Assembly: GCA_045598105.1 (NCBI GenBank)
Contig: JAZLLK010000089.1
Span: 1 to 19,185 of the forward strand
Origin: UBA1205 sp045598105
GTDB lineage: Bacteria; Bacteroidota; Bacteroidia; Bacteroidales; WCHB1-69
Reading direction: 5' to 3'
Length of the DNA: 19,185 nt
The notes beneath the pieces are model-generated. The model ran no database searches. It was not told the DNA's origin and saw nothing but the letters and a program-made list of their open reading frames with translations. Below are positions 1-7,674 of the stretch, piece after piece. Each line of letters starts with the position of its first letter. The first letter of the stretch is position 1. Position numbers and translations under genes: made by a program.

Positions 1-428
1 TAGCCGCTGATGACCACATAGATTATCAGTTCCCGCAATCGTTCACCGTGCCCGCCGCTGACAATTTCACTATTACCGCATTTGTTAACAACATTGACAC
101 CAAGGCCTCTAACGATACCCTGGCAGCTACCATTGCTACCAATGTAGCCGTTAACGAAGCCGACGCCAATGGCATGAGCTTAAGCCAAAACGTACCTAAC
201 CCCGCTAACAGCCAAGCCGCGGTAAGCTACAGCATACCCGAAGACGGTAGCGTGGTATTCACCATACTCTCTGTTACAGGTCAGGTACTCCATACTCAAT
301 CAGTAGAAGCCCTTGCAGGCAAAAACAGTATTGAATTCAATACTGAAAACCTCGCTGCCGGCGTTTATTTCTACACCATGGACTTCCAAGGCCAACGCCT
401 TATGAAGAAAATGGTTATTAAGAAATAA
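1..428 (+). CDS. T9SS type A sorting domain protein, C-terminal part (partial at left edge)
   Basis: The frame is open from the left edge (first full codon at position 3), so this is the last 141 residues of a larger protein. The GTG at 48 is an internal Val codon, not a start. The final ~80 residues form a type IX secretion C-terminal sorting domain: a Gln-Asn-x-Pro-Asn-Pro entry motif (QNVPNPANS), beta strands with VVFTILSVTGQVL, then the closing LAAGVYFYTMDFQGQ and a basic end (MKKMVIKK). In this family the domain directs a Sec-exported protein across the outer membrane and is then removed, with the cargo released or anchored to the cell surface. The cargo domain lies outside the window, so its function cannot be stated. 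A strong terminator follows. Confidence 0.93.
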   Translation, partial: AADDHIDYQFPQSFTVPAADNFTITAFVNNIDTKASNDTLAATIATNVAVNEADANGMSLSQNVPNPANSQAAVSYSIPEDGSVVFTILSVTGQVLHTQSVEALAGKNSIEFNTENLAAGVYFYTMDFQGQRLMKKMVIKK

Positions 429-450
429 ACACTGTTTGGTAATAATTATT

Positions 451-483
451 AAAAAGGGAACCTTTCGGTTCCCTTTTTTTATT
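451..483 (+). terminator. Rho-independent terminator after the T9SS protein
   Basis: A perfect 12-bp stem (451-462 with 467-478) encloses a TTTC tetraloop. The GGGAACC core is flanked by A on the left and a long T run on the right. It lies 22 bp after the stop codon of the secreted protein. Confidence 0.9.
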
Positions 484-639
484 TTTTTTTGACTATAATC
501 ATGAAAAAAAGTAAATCCATTACATCATATATACAAGCACACCTTTGCCAACGTGTAAAACCGCTATTATATACCACAAATACGCATTTTAGACGAATCC
601 TTACATTTTTTCACACTATAAACATATATATACAATGTA

Positions 640-655
640 TTACAAAAATTTGTAA
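640..655. promoter_or_regulatory. 16-bp palindrome, operator-like
   Basis: TTACAAA (640-646) and TTTGTAA (649-655) are perfect inverted repeats around a 2-bp AA centre. The site touches the left edge of the GGGGTG repeat cluster. A dimeric regulator could bind it, but the region is AT-rich and no partner protein is identified, so function is inference. Confidence 0.3.
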
Positions 656-720
656 AAATTCGCACATGGGGTGAAATTCGTATATACGGGGTGAAAAACG
701 CTATACAGGGGTGAAATTAT
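656..720 (+). repeat. Three tandem GGGGTGAAA repeats with a 20-bp period
   Basis: GGGGTGAAA occurs at 668-676, 688-696 and 708-716, exactly 20 bp apart. The sequence between copies is partly shared: AAATTCG precedes the first two G runs, and TATAC/CTATACA occupies the spacer. The unit reads roughly AAATTCGTATATACGGGGTG. A spacing near two helical turns would put all G runs on one face of the DNA, as in iterons or arrays of activator or repressor sites. The G runs stand out in a very AT-rich background. I do not recognise the motif. Confidence 0.6.
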
Positions 721-763
721 ACATAAATAACAATTGAAACATTATTGCTTTATATAAAAAAAG

Positions 764-1582
764 ATGAACCTGCTTACCTCAAAATATACAATAAAACAAG
801 CCTATGTTTCGTTATAAGAAATAAAATGAAAATACATAGAACATGTATACGACCAAAGGCTCACAAATAGCCAAAACGGCTTAAAAAATGAAGATGACAT
901 AGTAAAAAAATTCAATAATTGAAAAAAGGATCCTGATGCTCAAAATTGGCTTATCATTATGAAATATAAACTTGATGAAATTGAATATGTAGAAGCTATA
1001 AAAATACCTTCTCTTTATAAAACAGATGTACAGGTTCAGGTTTCCATTAAATTAAAGCAGGCTATTGATGTAGAAAATTTACAAGTAAAATTAGCAAGTA
1101 ATTTACAGGGATTTAATCAAATAGATAAACGTGAAGTAGATAAATATGCCCAAATGTGGAATATACCGGGCAATATAATATCTATACTGAAACGATACAC
1201 AGGAAAAGAAGTTCCCAACATTAAAAATCCCATTGACAAACGCAGAATGTACGCCCATGAATTTTCAAAAACAGAGCAACGCAACATACTAAAATGGCTT
1301 AAGGACAATCAGACATTAATAATAGCCGATTTGCTTAAAGGGCGAGATAAATTTGCTGCAGAATGGATGCTTGTGGCACAAAAAATTGATAAAAGCGCAC
1401 GATGGATACTAAAACCCATGAATTACTGCATGATTTTTTTTGGCAATGGAGATGTAGTCATCACCCCAAGAGGTAATTTTAAAATAGGCAGAATTACCAT
1501 GCAACGAAAAGGCGGTGATGGAGGAAGAGAATCAGCTAAAATGCTCCAATTTAAAATAAACCCTGCAGAACTATTTAATTAA
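764..1582 (+). pseudogene. Type II restriction endonuclease, broken by three in-frame stop codons
   Basis: The apparent gene starting at ATG 959 is only the last 207 residues of a longer frame. Read through stops, the same frame starts at ATG 764 (MNLLTSKYTIKQAYVSL), meets TAA at 815, TGA at 827 and TGA at 920, and keeps protein-like sequence throughout: KYIEHVYDQRLTNSQNG, NEDDIVKKFNN, then KKDPDAQNWLIIMKYKL running into the 959 frame. A TAA at 755 limits the start. Restored length is 272 residues. The C-terminal part has GRITMQRKGGDGG and MLQFKINP; an Asp followed by a QxK pair would suit a PD-(D/E)xK nuclease with Gln for Glu, as in HinP1I, but this assignment is inference. The identification rests mainly on that motif and on the methyltransferase 7 bp downstream. 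Translation from ATG 959 could still make a truncated protein, probably inactive. Sequence specificity is unknown. Confidence 0.75.
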
Positions 1583-1589
1583 CTATTAT

Positions 1590-2396
1590 ATGATAATTGA
1601 TGAAACATTTTTAAATAAGATTTATTGTGATGACTGCTTGCATTTAATGCAACAAATGCCCAATGACTTCATTGACTTTGTTATCACCTCCCCCCCATAC
1701 GATAATATTCGTAACTATAATGGGTTTCAATTTAATTTTGAACCTATAGCTCGCGAGCTATATAGGGTAATGAAAAAGGGTGGAGTTATTATATAGGTAG
1801 TAGCAGATGCTACAATAAATGGCAGTGAAACAGGAACTTCATTCAAACAAGCTTTATTCTTTAAAGAAACAGGTTTCAATATTCACGATACCATGATATA
1901 CTATAAAAATAACCCTATGCCTCAAACCGGCAACAGGTATCACCAACATTTTGAATACATGTTTGCATTTTCCAAAGGAGCTCCTAAAACATTCAATCCT
2001 ATTATGGAGTCCACTAAATACCATGGACCTGCAAACATGAAAAACAGAGGTCAGGAAGGGCTATTGAATTACTCAAAAAAAGAGCGAACTGAAAGCAAAA
2101 AAGTAGGAAACGTATTTTGTTATTCTATAGGTGGAGGTATATCCACTAAAGATAAAATAGCCTACCAACACCCCGCTATATTTCCGGAAAAACTGGTAAC
2201 AGACCAAATAAACACATGGACCAATGAAGGAGACATTGTATTTGATCCGTTTATGGGAAGTGGAACTACAGCTAAAATAGCACATTTACTTCACAGAAAA
2301 TGGATAGGAGCTGAAATATCGGAAGAATACGTTAAAATAGCTCAGCAAAGGCTGGCGGAACATGTTCAAAACGATTTATTTTCTTCTCAACAATAA
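1590..2396 (+). pseudogene. Site-specific DNA methyltransferase (beta-class, N4-cytosine or N6-adenine), interrupted by TAG
   Basis: A 268-codon frame is cut by TAG at 1794-1796 (codon 69); both sides are in the same phase, so this is a substitution and not a frameshift. Upstream of the stop lies catalytic motif IV, TSPPYDN (residues 33-39). Downstream lies the AdoMet-binding motif I, DPFMGSGTT (from residue 219), with HRKWIGAEISEEY after it. Motif IV before motif I is the beta-class order; TSPPY is common in N4-cytosine enzymes. Around the stop the family usually reads GGVIVWVVGDAT; here it is GGVII-stop-VVADAT, so the lost residue is almost certainly Trp (TGG to TAG). No ATG, GTG or TTG lies in frame between the stop and ATG 1893, so reinitiation would drop 32 residues. 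It is the modification half of the pair with the nuclease just upstream. Confidence 0.88.
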
Positions 2397-2447
2397 TTTT
2401 TTTTTAATTTTTCCAAGCAGCCTGCTACACTCTAGTAAAAAAAATGC

Positions 2448-2455
2448 TATCTTTG
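2448..2455 (+). promoter_or_regulatory. Bacteroidota -7 promoter element for the mutL cluster
   Basis: TATCTTTG matches the Bacteroidota housekeeping -7 consensus TAnnTTTG and lies 25 bp before the ATG at 2481. I see no clear -33 TTG box. Confidence 0.6.
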
Positions 2456-2480
2456 TAAGTTATTCTATATAGATACAAAT

Positions 2481-2732
2481 ATGGCACTAATATTCAAAAA
2501 CGAAACGCCGGAAAAGCGCGGTTTTAACTATACACCGCGATACTATGACAAAAAAACATCGGACATACGCAAACAAAAAATAATAGATGGCGATGAAAAT
2601 ACCGATGTGGATTTTGCCGATAAGCTACACCGAAAATTAGAGGACAGCAGAAAGGCAAAACAAACCTCTAACCGCAGGCTTATCATCATGATGGCCATGC
2701 TGGCATTATTATTATACATATTACTACACTAG
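2481..2732 (+). CDS. Small conserved hypothetical protein with a C-terminal membrane anchor
   Basis: An 83-residue protein. The N-terminal half is polar and highly charged, with a GFNYTPRYYDKK segment like one I recall in short proteins encoded just before mutL in other Bacteroidota. Residues ~66-82 (RLIIMMAMLALLLYILLH) form one membrane helix at the extreme C terminus, implying a tail-anchored inner-membrane protein with its bulk in the cytoplasm. A promoter lies 25 bp upstream and the mutL start is 2 bp after the stop codon, so the two are co-transcribed and probably translationally coupled. The biochemical role is unknown; linkage to mutL does not prove a repair function. Confidence 0.8.
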   Translation: MALIFKNETPEKRGFNYTPRYYDKKTSDIRKQKIIDGDENTDVDFADKLHRKLEDSRKAKQTSNRRLIIMMAMLALLLYILLH

Positions 2733-2734
2733 CC

Positions 2735-4597
2735 ATGGCCGACATTATAAGTATTCTTCCTGACAATGTAGCCAACCAGATAGCCGCCGGTGAGGTAATA
2801 CAGCGGCCGGCGTCGGTGGTGAAGGAATTGATAGAAAATGCCGTAGATGCCGGTGCCACCTCCATAGAGGTGATAATAAAGAACGCCGGCCGCACCCTTA
2901 TACAAGTGGTGGATAATGGCTGTGGCATGAGCGAAACCGATGCCCGCCTGTCATTTGAGCGGCACGCCACATCTAAAATAAAATGCGCAGACGACTTGTT
3001 TCACCTGCACACCAAAGGTTTTAGAGGCGAAGCTTTGGCCAGCATAGCCGCCATAGCCCATGTGGAACTGCGTACCAAAACAAAAGATGCTGACTTGGGC
3101 ACTGTTATATTCATGGAAGGTTGTCAATGCTTAGAACAAAGCGCCTGCAGCTGCGAAAACGGGACATCTTTCTCGGTAAAGAACCTGTTCTTTAACGTTC
3201 CCGCCCGCCGAAACTTTTTAAAATCCGATAATGTGGAATTTTCTCACATACAGGAAGAATTTTTGCGTGTAGCATTGGTACACCCGCAAATAGCCTTTAC
3301 CCTATACCATAACGACAAGGTAGAATACAAATTGCCGGTAAGTATGCCCAAACAACGCATAGTAAACCTGTTTGGCAACAGCTATAATGAAAAACTCATA
3401 CCTCTGGAACAAAATAGCGATGTGGTGAACATACACGGATACATAGTAAAGCCCGAATATGCCCGCAAAACCAAAGGAGAGCAATATTTTTTTGTAAACC
3501 AAAGGTACATGAAGCATCCCTACTTTCATCATGCCGTTACCTCGGCTTTTGAATCACTTATACCGGCAGGTACCACACCGGGTTACTTTATATTTTTTGA
3601 GGTGAATACCGAAAAAATAGACGTAAACGTACACCCTACCAAAACGGAGATAAAATTTGAAGAGGAAAAACACATATACACCATACTGCATGCTACCGCA
3701 AAGCACAGTTTAGGTTCCTTTCACATAAATAGTTCCATTAACTTTGAGGACATACCACCCATGGAGTTCACCAATTGTGATAACAAGCATCTCCCCAAAG
3801 AACCCATTGCCTATTCTAACCCCGACTATAATCCTTTTGACAAATCCACCTTCCGCAAAGCCTCCACTCCTAATTATAGTTCGTGGAAGCCTCAGGATAC
3901 CGCCTCCGGCGGATGGGATAAAATATATGACAGTCTGCTGGAGAATACCGCCACCGTTGCCGAAGAAGTGACTATGGAAATACAAACGGCTATAGACCTT
4001 GACATTCCACACACACAGGAAACTACACAAGACAACGGTTCACATGTATTTCAGGTGCTCAATAAATACATAGTAGGCAAAATGAAATCAGGATGCGTTA
4101 TTATAGACCCCGATGCCGCCATGGAACGCATACGTTACGAACAATATCTCAGCACTTTAGATAACGATCCTGCCGCCTCCCAAAAGTTGCTTTTTCCCGA
4201 AACACTCACCTTCACCCCCCGCAATGCGGAAATAGTGAAGGACATGATGGCTGAATTTAAACAGCTGGGGTTTGACATGGAAGAATTCGGCAAAAACACC
4301 TTCATAGTAAATGGTATTCCCTGCGACTGCAGTGCAGACAACATACAACGCACCGTGGACATGCTGCTTGACACCTATAATAGCAATTTACTATCGCTCA
4401 AAATAAGTAAAAAGAGCAATTTAGCCCATTCTTTTGCCCGCAGCATTACCAAAAGAGACACCGCTAACCTATGCGAAGAAGAAATGCAGAATATTATCAA
4501 CCGTTTGTTCAGCACCCCTTCACCGCACATATCGCCCGGTGGCAAAAAGACATTTGTGATATTTGACGAAAAAGAACTGTTACGTATATTTCAATAA
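2735..4597 (+). CDS. mutL: DNA mismatch repair protein MutL
   Basis: MutL couples mismatch recognition by MutS to strand removal. The N-terminal GHKL ATPase is complete: KELIENAVDAG (30-40, with the catalytic Glu and the Mg-binding Asn), DNGCGM (60-65), RHATSKI (76-82) and GFRGEALASI (95-104). A linker of about 100 residues leads to the C-terminal dimerisation domain. Total length, 620 residues, is normal. In the C-terminal domain the endonuclease motif DQHAxxExxxxE is altered to DPDAAMERIRYE (from residue ~458): the Asp, Ala and both Glu positions are kept but Gln and the metal-binding His are not. The final motif is SPHISPGGK rather than CPHGRP, a divergence I recall as usual in Bacteroidota. 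The protein may therefore lack nicking activity. It is coupled to the small gene before it (2 bp) and the HD-domain gene after it (3 bp). Confidence 0.97.
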   Translation: MADIISILPDNVANQIAAGEVIQRPASVVKELIENAVDAGATSIEVIIKNAGRTLIQVVDNGCGMSETDARLSFERHATSKIKCADDLFHLHTKGFRGEALASIAAIAHVELRTKTKDADLGTVIFMEGCQCLEQSACSCENGTSFSVKNLFFNVPARRNFLKSDNVEFSHIQEEFLRVALVHPQIAFTLYHNDKVEYKLPVSMPKQRIVNLFGNSYNEKLIPLEQNSDVVNIHGYIVKPEYARKTKGEQYFFVNQRYMKHPYFHHAVTSAFESLIPAGTTPGYFIFFEVNTEKIDVNVHPTKTEIKFEEEKHIYTILHATAKHSLGSFHINSSINFEDIPPMEFTNCDNKHLPKEPIAYSNPDYNPFDKSTFRKASTPNYSSWKPQDTASGGWDKIYDSLLENTATVAEEVTMEIQTAIDLDIPHTQETTQDNGSHVFQVLNKYIVGKMKSGCVIIDPDAAMERIRYEQYLSTLDNDPAASQKLLFPETLTFTPRNAEIVKDMMAEFKQLGFDMEEFGKNTFIVNGIPCDCSADNIQRTVDMLLDTYNSNLLSLKISKKSNLAHSFARSITKRDTANLCEEEMQNIINRLFSTPSPHISPGGKKTFVIFDEKELLRIFQ

Positions 4598-4600
4598 ATT

Positions 4601-5833
4601 ATGGCTATAAAAAACAAAAAGATAATCAACGACCCCGTGTACGGGCTCATAAGTATTAATAGCGAACTGGTATTCACCATTATACAGCATCCTTTTTTTC
4701 AGCGGCTGCGTAATATTCACCAGTTGGGCATGTCACATTTGGTATATCCGGGTGCCACCCACACCCGCTTTCAGCATTGCATAGGTGCCATGCACCTTAT
4801 GCAAAATGCCATGGACACCCTTATAGAAAAGGGGGTAGATATTACTCCCGTGGAACAGGAAGCCACCCTGGCAGCCATATTGTTACATGACATAGGGCAC
4901 ACGCCGTTTTCACATGCGCTGGAGAATTTTTTTGTACCCGGTTCTTCTCACGAGGAGTTTACTCACCTGATAATTAAGCACCTCAATGAAGAGTTGGATC
5001 ATGCACTGGACCTTACCATACAAATAATAAACAACCAATACCACAAGCATTTTCTACATCAGCTGGTATCCAGCCAACTGGATGTGGACAGGTTAGACTA
5101 TCTCAATAGAGACAGTTTCTATACCGGCGTATCGGAAGGCGTAATAGGCGCCGAACGCATTATAAAAATGCTGAATGTAAAAAACGACCAACTGGTAGCC
5201 GAAGCTAAAGCGGTATATTCCATAGAAAAATTCATTATTTCCCGCCGACTTATGTATTGGCAGGTGTACCTGCATAAAACAGTGCATGTGGCCGAGCAAA
5301 TGCTCATAAAAACCCTGGAACGGGCACAATGGCTATACCAACACCACCTGCCGGTATTCACCACTTCTTCTTTGGCCTTCTTCTTTGAAACGGAACATAA
5401 GTTTGAAGAATTTGAGCAGGATGACAACCTGCAAAAATATATTATGATGGACGACATAAATATATGGTTTTGCATACAACAATGGCAGTACAACCCCGAT
5501 ACCATATTGGCCGAGCTGAGCAACCGCCTGTGTAACCGACGCCTGTTCCACATAGACATGCACGAGCAGCCCTATAGTGCGGAATATATAGCCCACAAAA
5601 AAGACCTTACCGCCAGGCACCTGAATATTCCGGTGGGTATGACCGACTACTTTGTAATATCGGGTGAAATGGAAAACAGGGCATACAATGCCAAAGTGGA
5701 ATCCATATGGATAATGGACAAGCAGGAAGCACTGCACCCCTTGGAAGAGTTGTCAGACCACCTTAACCACCGCACCCTATCACAGGTGGTGAGTAAATAT
5801 TATGTATGCTATCCCAAAGAGATATTACCATAA
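4601..5833 (+). CDS. HD-domain phosphohydrolase (dGTPase/SAMHD1-like)
   Basis: A 410-residue cytoplasmic metal-dependent hydrolase. The HD-superfamily ligands are visible: His59 in THTRFQH, His96-Asp97 in LLHDIGH, and the distal Asp in SSQLDVDRLDYLNRD (161-163). The segment FQRLRNIHQLG near residue 33 and the DVDRLDYL motif are characteristic of the dNTP triphosphohydrolase-like branch that includes SAMHD1. Family members hydrolyse dNTPs or related nucleotides, but the substrate of this subgroup is not fixed by sequence. The gene starts 3 bp after mutL stops and ends directly at a terminator, so it closes the three-gene transcription unit. Co-transcription with mutL would suit a role in nucleotide pool control during repair, which is inference. 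Confidence 0.92.
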   Translation: MAIKNKKIINDPVYGLISINSELVFTIIQHPFFQRLRNIHQLGMSHLVYPGATHTRFQHCIGAMHLMQNAMDTLIEKGVDITPVEQEATLAAILLHDIGHTPFSHALENFFVPGSSHEEFTHLIIKHLNEELDHALDLTIQIINNQYHKHFLHQLVSSQLDVDRLDYLNRDSFYTGVSEGVIGAERIIKMLNVKNDQLVAEAKAVYSIEKFIISRRLMYWQVYLHKTVHVAEQMLIKTLERAQWLYQHHLPVFTTSSLAFFFETEHKFEEFEQDDNLQKYIMMDDINIWFCIQQWQYNPDTILAELSNRLCNRRLFHIDMHEQPYSAEYIAHKKDLTARHLNIPVGMTDYFVISGEMENRAYNAKVESIWIMDKQEALHPLEELSDHLNHRTLSQVVSKYYVCYPKEILP

Positions 5834-5863
5834 AAAAAGCGGAGTGGAAACTCCGCTTTTTTT
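5832..5863. terminator. Bidirectional Rho-independent terminator between convergent units
   Basis: GCGGAGT (5839-5845) pairs with ACTCCGC (5850-5856) around a GGAA loop, flanked by seven A on the left and seven T on the right. It can stop transcription in both directions. It overlaps the stop codon of the HD-domain gene and lies 17 bp beyond the argS stop codon on the other strand. Confidence 0.92.
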
Positions 5864-5880
5864 ATTTGTATATGGCTACC

Positions 5881-7668
5881 CTACATTTTTTGGGGCACCT
5901 GTATACCCAATAATGACATGGCGTGAGCCACATAACGGGCAACTGCCTGTGACAACTGTATTCTGAATAATTTCAATTCCGCATTCTCCTCCCTGAATAT
6001 AGGGGTAGCCTGATAGAACTGATTATACAGCTTCACCAAATTATAGGCATAGTTAGCTATTACAGCCGGGCTGTATTCCACGGCGGCCTGTTCCAGTACA
6101 TTGGCATAGTCATACAGGGCACGCAATATTTGCTTTTCGGCATCGGGCACAGCACTTATAGCTGCCTGCTTTTCTATATTTATACCTTCGGCATGGGCTT
6201 TGCGTATCAATGAGGATATACGGGCATGTGTATATTGTATAAACGGAGCCGTGTTTCCATTCATATCTATGGACTCCTCCGGATTGAACATCATGTTCTT
6301 TTTGGGGTCCACCTTCAATATGAAATATTTTAAGGCGCCTAAGCCTACCATATTGGCCAGCTCTCTTATTTCCTCATTGGTAAAAGTATCGGTTTTGCCC
6401 AGCTGACGGGTATTTTCTTCGGCTATATCGGTCATGCTTTGCATTAAGTCATCGGCATCTACTACGGTACCTTCCCTGGATTTCATTTTACCGCTGGGCA
6501 GTTCCACCATACCATACGACAGGTGATATATGCTTTTGCCCCAATCAAGGTTCAGTTTTTTGTCCAGCACCAGCTTAAGCACGTCAAAATGGTAATTTTG
6601 CTCATTACCAACTATGTATATCATTTTTTGTGGCTTATATTCTTCATACCGCAAGGCGGCGGTGCCCAAATCCTGCGTCATATATACCGAGGTGCCATCA
6701 GAACGCAACAGCACCTTTTCATCCAGCCCCTCGGCCTTTAAATCCACACATACCGCCCCATCGGCACGATGGTAAAAGTTTCCTGACTGTAAGCCTTTAT
6801 CCACCATTTCCTTGCCTAAAAGATAGGTATTGGACTCATAGTATATTTTATCAAAGCTTATACCCAGTCGGGCATAGGTTTCGTCAAAGCCTTCATATAC
6901 CCAGCCGTTCATTTGCTTCCACAAATTACGCACCTGCTCATCACCGGCTTCCCATTTACGCAGCATTTCCTGGGCTTCCAGCAATATGGGAGCCTGCTTT
7001 TCGGCCTGCTCCTTATCCATGCCACCGGCTACAAGGGCGGCTATATCGGCCTTGTACAAGCGGTCAAATTCCACATAGTACTTTCCTACCAAATGGTCTC
7101 CTTTCATGCCGGAGGAAAGGGGCGTTTCACCGTTACCGGAATGCAACCATGCCACCATGGACTTGCATATATGTATGCCGCGGTCGTTTACCAAATTCAC
7201 CCTTATTACCTTATAGCCGTAGGCCTGCAGAATATTACATACCGAACAGCCCAACAGGTTGTTTCTCACATGACCCAAATGCAAGGGTTTATTGGTATTA
7301 GGGGAGGAAAATTCCACCACTATGGGCTTGGTAACATCTTGCGTAAAAAATTTAAAATCGGTAGTGACAGCCGTATGGAAATATTCCTTCCACACCTCAT
7401 GTGATAATGACAGGTTCAAAAAACCTTTTACCACATTATAAGCAGCTATACATGGCACATTACTCACCATGGCTTCACCCAGCTGATTGGCTACGGCTTC
7501 AGGGGATAATTTGGCCACCTTGGCCAAAGGGAACACCACCAAGGTAAAATCGCCGTCAAATTCCTTACGGGTTTTATTCACCTGCAGCTGCTGTTCATCT
7601 ACAGCTACGCCATATAATGCTTTTACCTGCTCTACTACTGCCTGTTGTATTATTTTTTCAAAATTCAT
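5881..7668 (-). CDS. argS: Arginyl-tRNA synthetase
   Basis: A class I aminoacyl-tRNA synthetase that charges tRNA-Arg in the cytoplasm. The 595-residue length is usual. Visible features are the N-terminal tRNA-recognition region (1-~100), the HIGH signature as HLGH at 130-133 within SSPNTNKPLHLGH, the KMSKS-equivalent loop KMKSREG (394-400), and the C-terminal anticodon-binding DALR-type domain including FIQYTHARISSL and ending with a YVAHAMSLLGI segment. The start codon is 6 bp after the upstream PLP-protein gene ends, so both are one operon. Transcription ends at the shared bidirectional terminator. Confidence 0.97.
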   Translation of the reverse strand: MNFEKIIQQAVVEQVKALYGVAVDEQQLQVNKTRKEFDGDFTLVVFPLAKVAKLSPEAVANQLGEAMVSNVPCIAAYNVVKGFLNLSLSHEVWKEYFHTAVTTDFKFFTQDVTKPIVVEFSSPNTNKPLHLGHVRNNLLGCSVCNILQAYGYKVIRVNLVNDRGIHICKSMVAWLHSGNGETPLSSGMKGDHLVGKYYVEFDRLYKADIAALVAGGMDKEQAEKQAPILLEAQEMLRKWEAGDEQVRNLWKQMNGWVYEGFDETYARLGISFDKIYYESNTYLLGKEMVDKGLQSGNFYHRADGAVCVDLKAEGLDEKVLLRSDGTSVYMTQDLGTAALRYEEYKPQKMIYIVGNEQNYHFDVLKLVLDKKLNLDWGKSIYHLSYGMVELPSGKMKSREGTVVDADDLMQSMTDIAEENTRQLGKTDTFTNEEIRELANMVGLGALKYFILKVDPKKNMMFNPEESIDMNGNTAPFIQYTHARISSLIRKAHAEGINIEKQAAISAVPDAEKQILRALYDYANVLEQAAVEYSPAVIANYAYNLVKLYNQFYQATPIFREENAELKLFRIQLSQAVARYVAHAMSLLGIQVPQKM

Positions 7669-7674
7669 ATATTA

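Larger units (their letters stand above)
484..763. other. AT-rich intergenic region without a credible gene
   Basis: This 280-bp stretch separates the terminator from the broken restriction-modification system. A 56-codon frame starting at ATG 504 has low-complexity composition and no recognisable motif, so I do not call it. The structure seen is a 16-bp palindrome at 640-655 and a repeat cluster at 656-720, listed separately. I see no tRNA or terminator here, and no convincing promoter for the downstream genes. Confidence 0.6.

Noticed and set aside
489..674. 61-codon ORF in the first intergenic region
   Set aside because: Low-complexity composition, no promoter or motif, and it runs into the repeat cluster.
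656..720. CRISPR array
   Set aside because: The repeat core is only 9 bp with 11-bp related spacers; neither repeat nor spacer length fits CRISPR and no cas gene is present.
959..1582. Intact restriction endonuclease gene starting at 959
   Set aside because: The same frame continues upstream to ATG 764 with protein-like sequence across three stops, so 959 is an internal Met of a broken gene.
764..2396. Recoding of TGA (or other stops) as Trp
   Set aside because: TGA alone would not explain TAA 815 or TAG 1794, and TAG ends several intact genes (2732, 5881, 16878). No confident gene contains an in-frame TGA, although no intact gene here happens to end in TGA.
6630..7404. Long plus-strand ORFs opposite argS
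   Set aside because: They are shadows of argS, with abundant Pro/His/Arg from the reverse complement and no motif.
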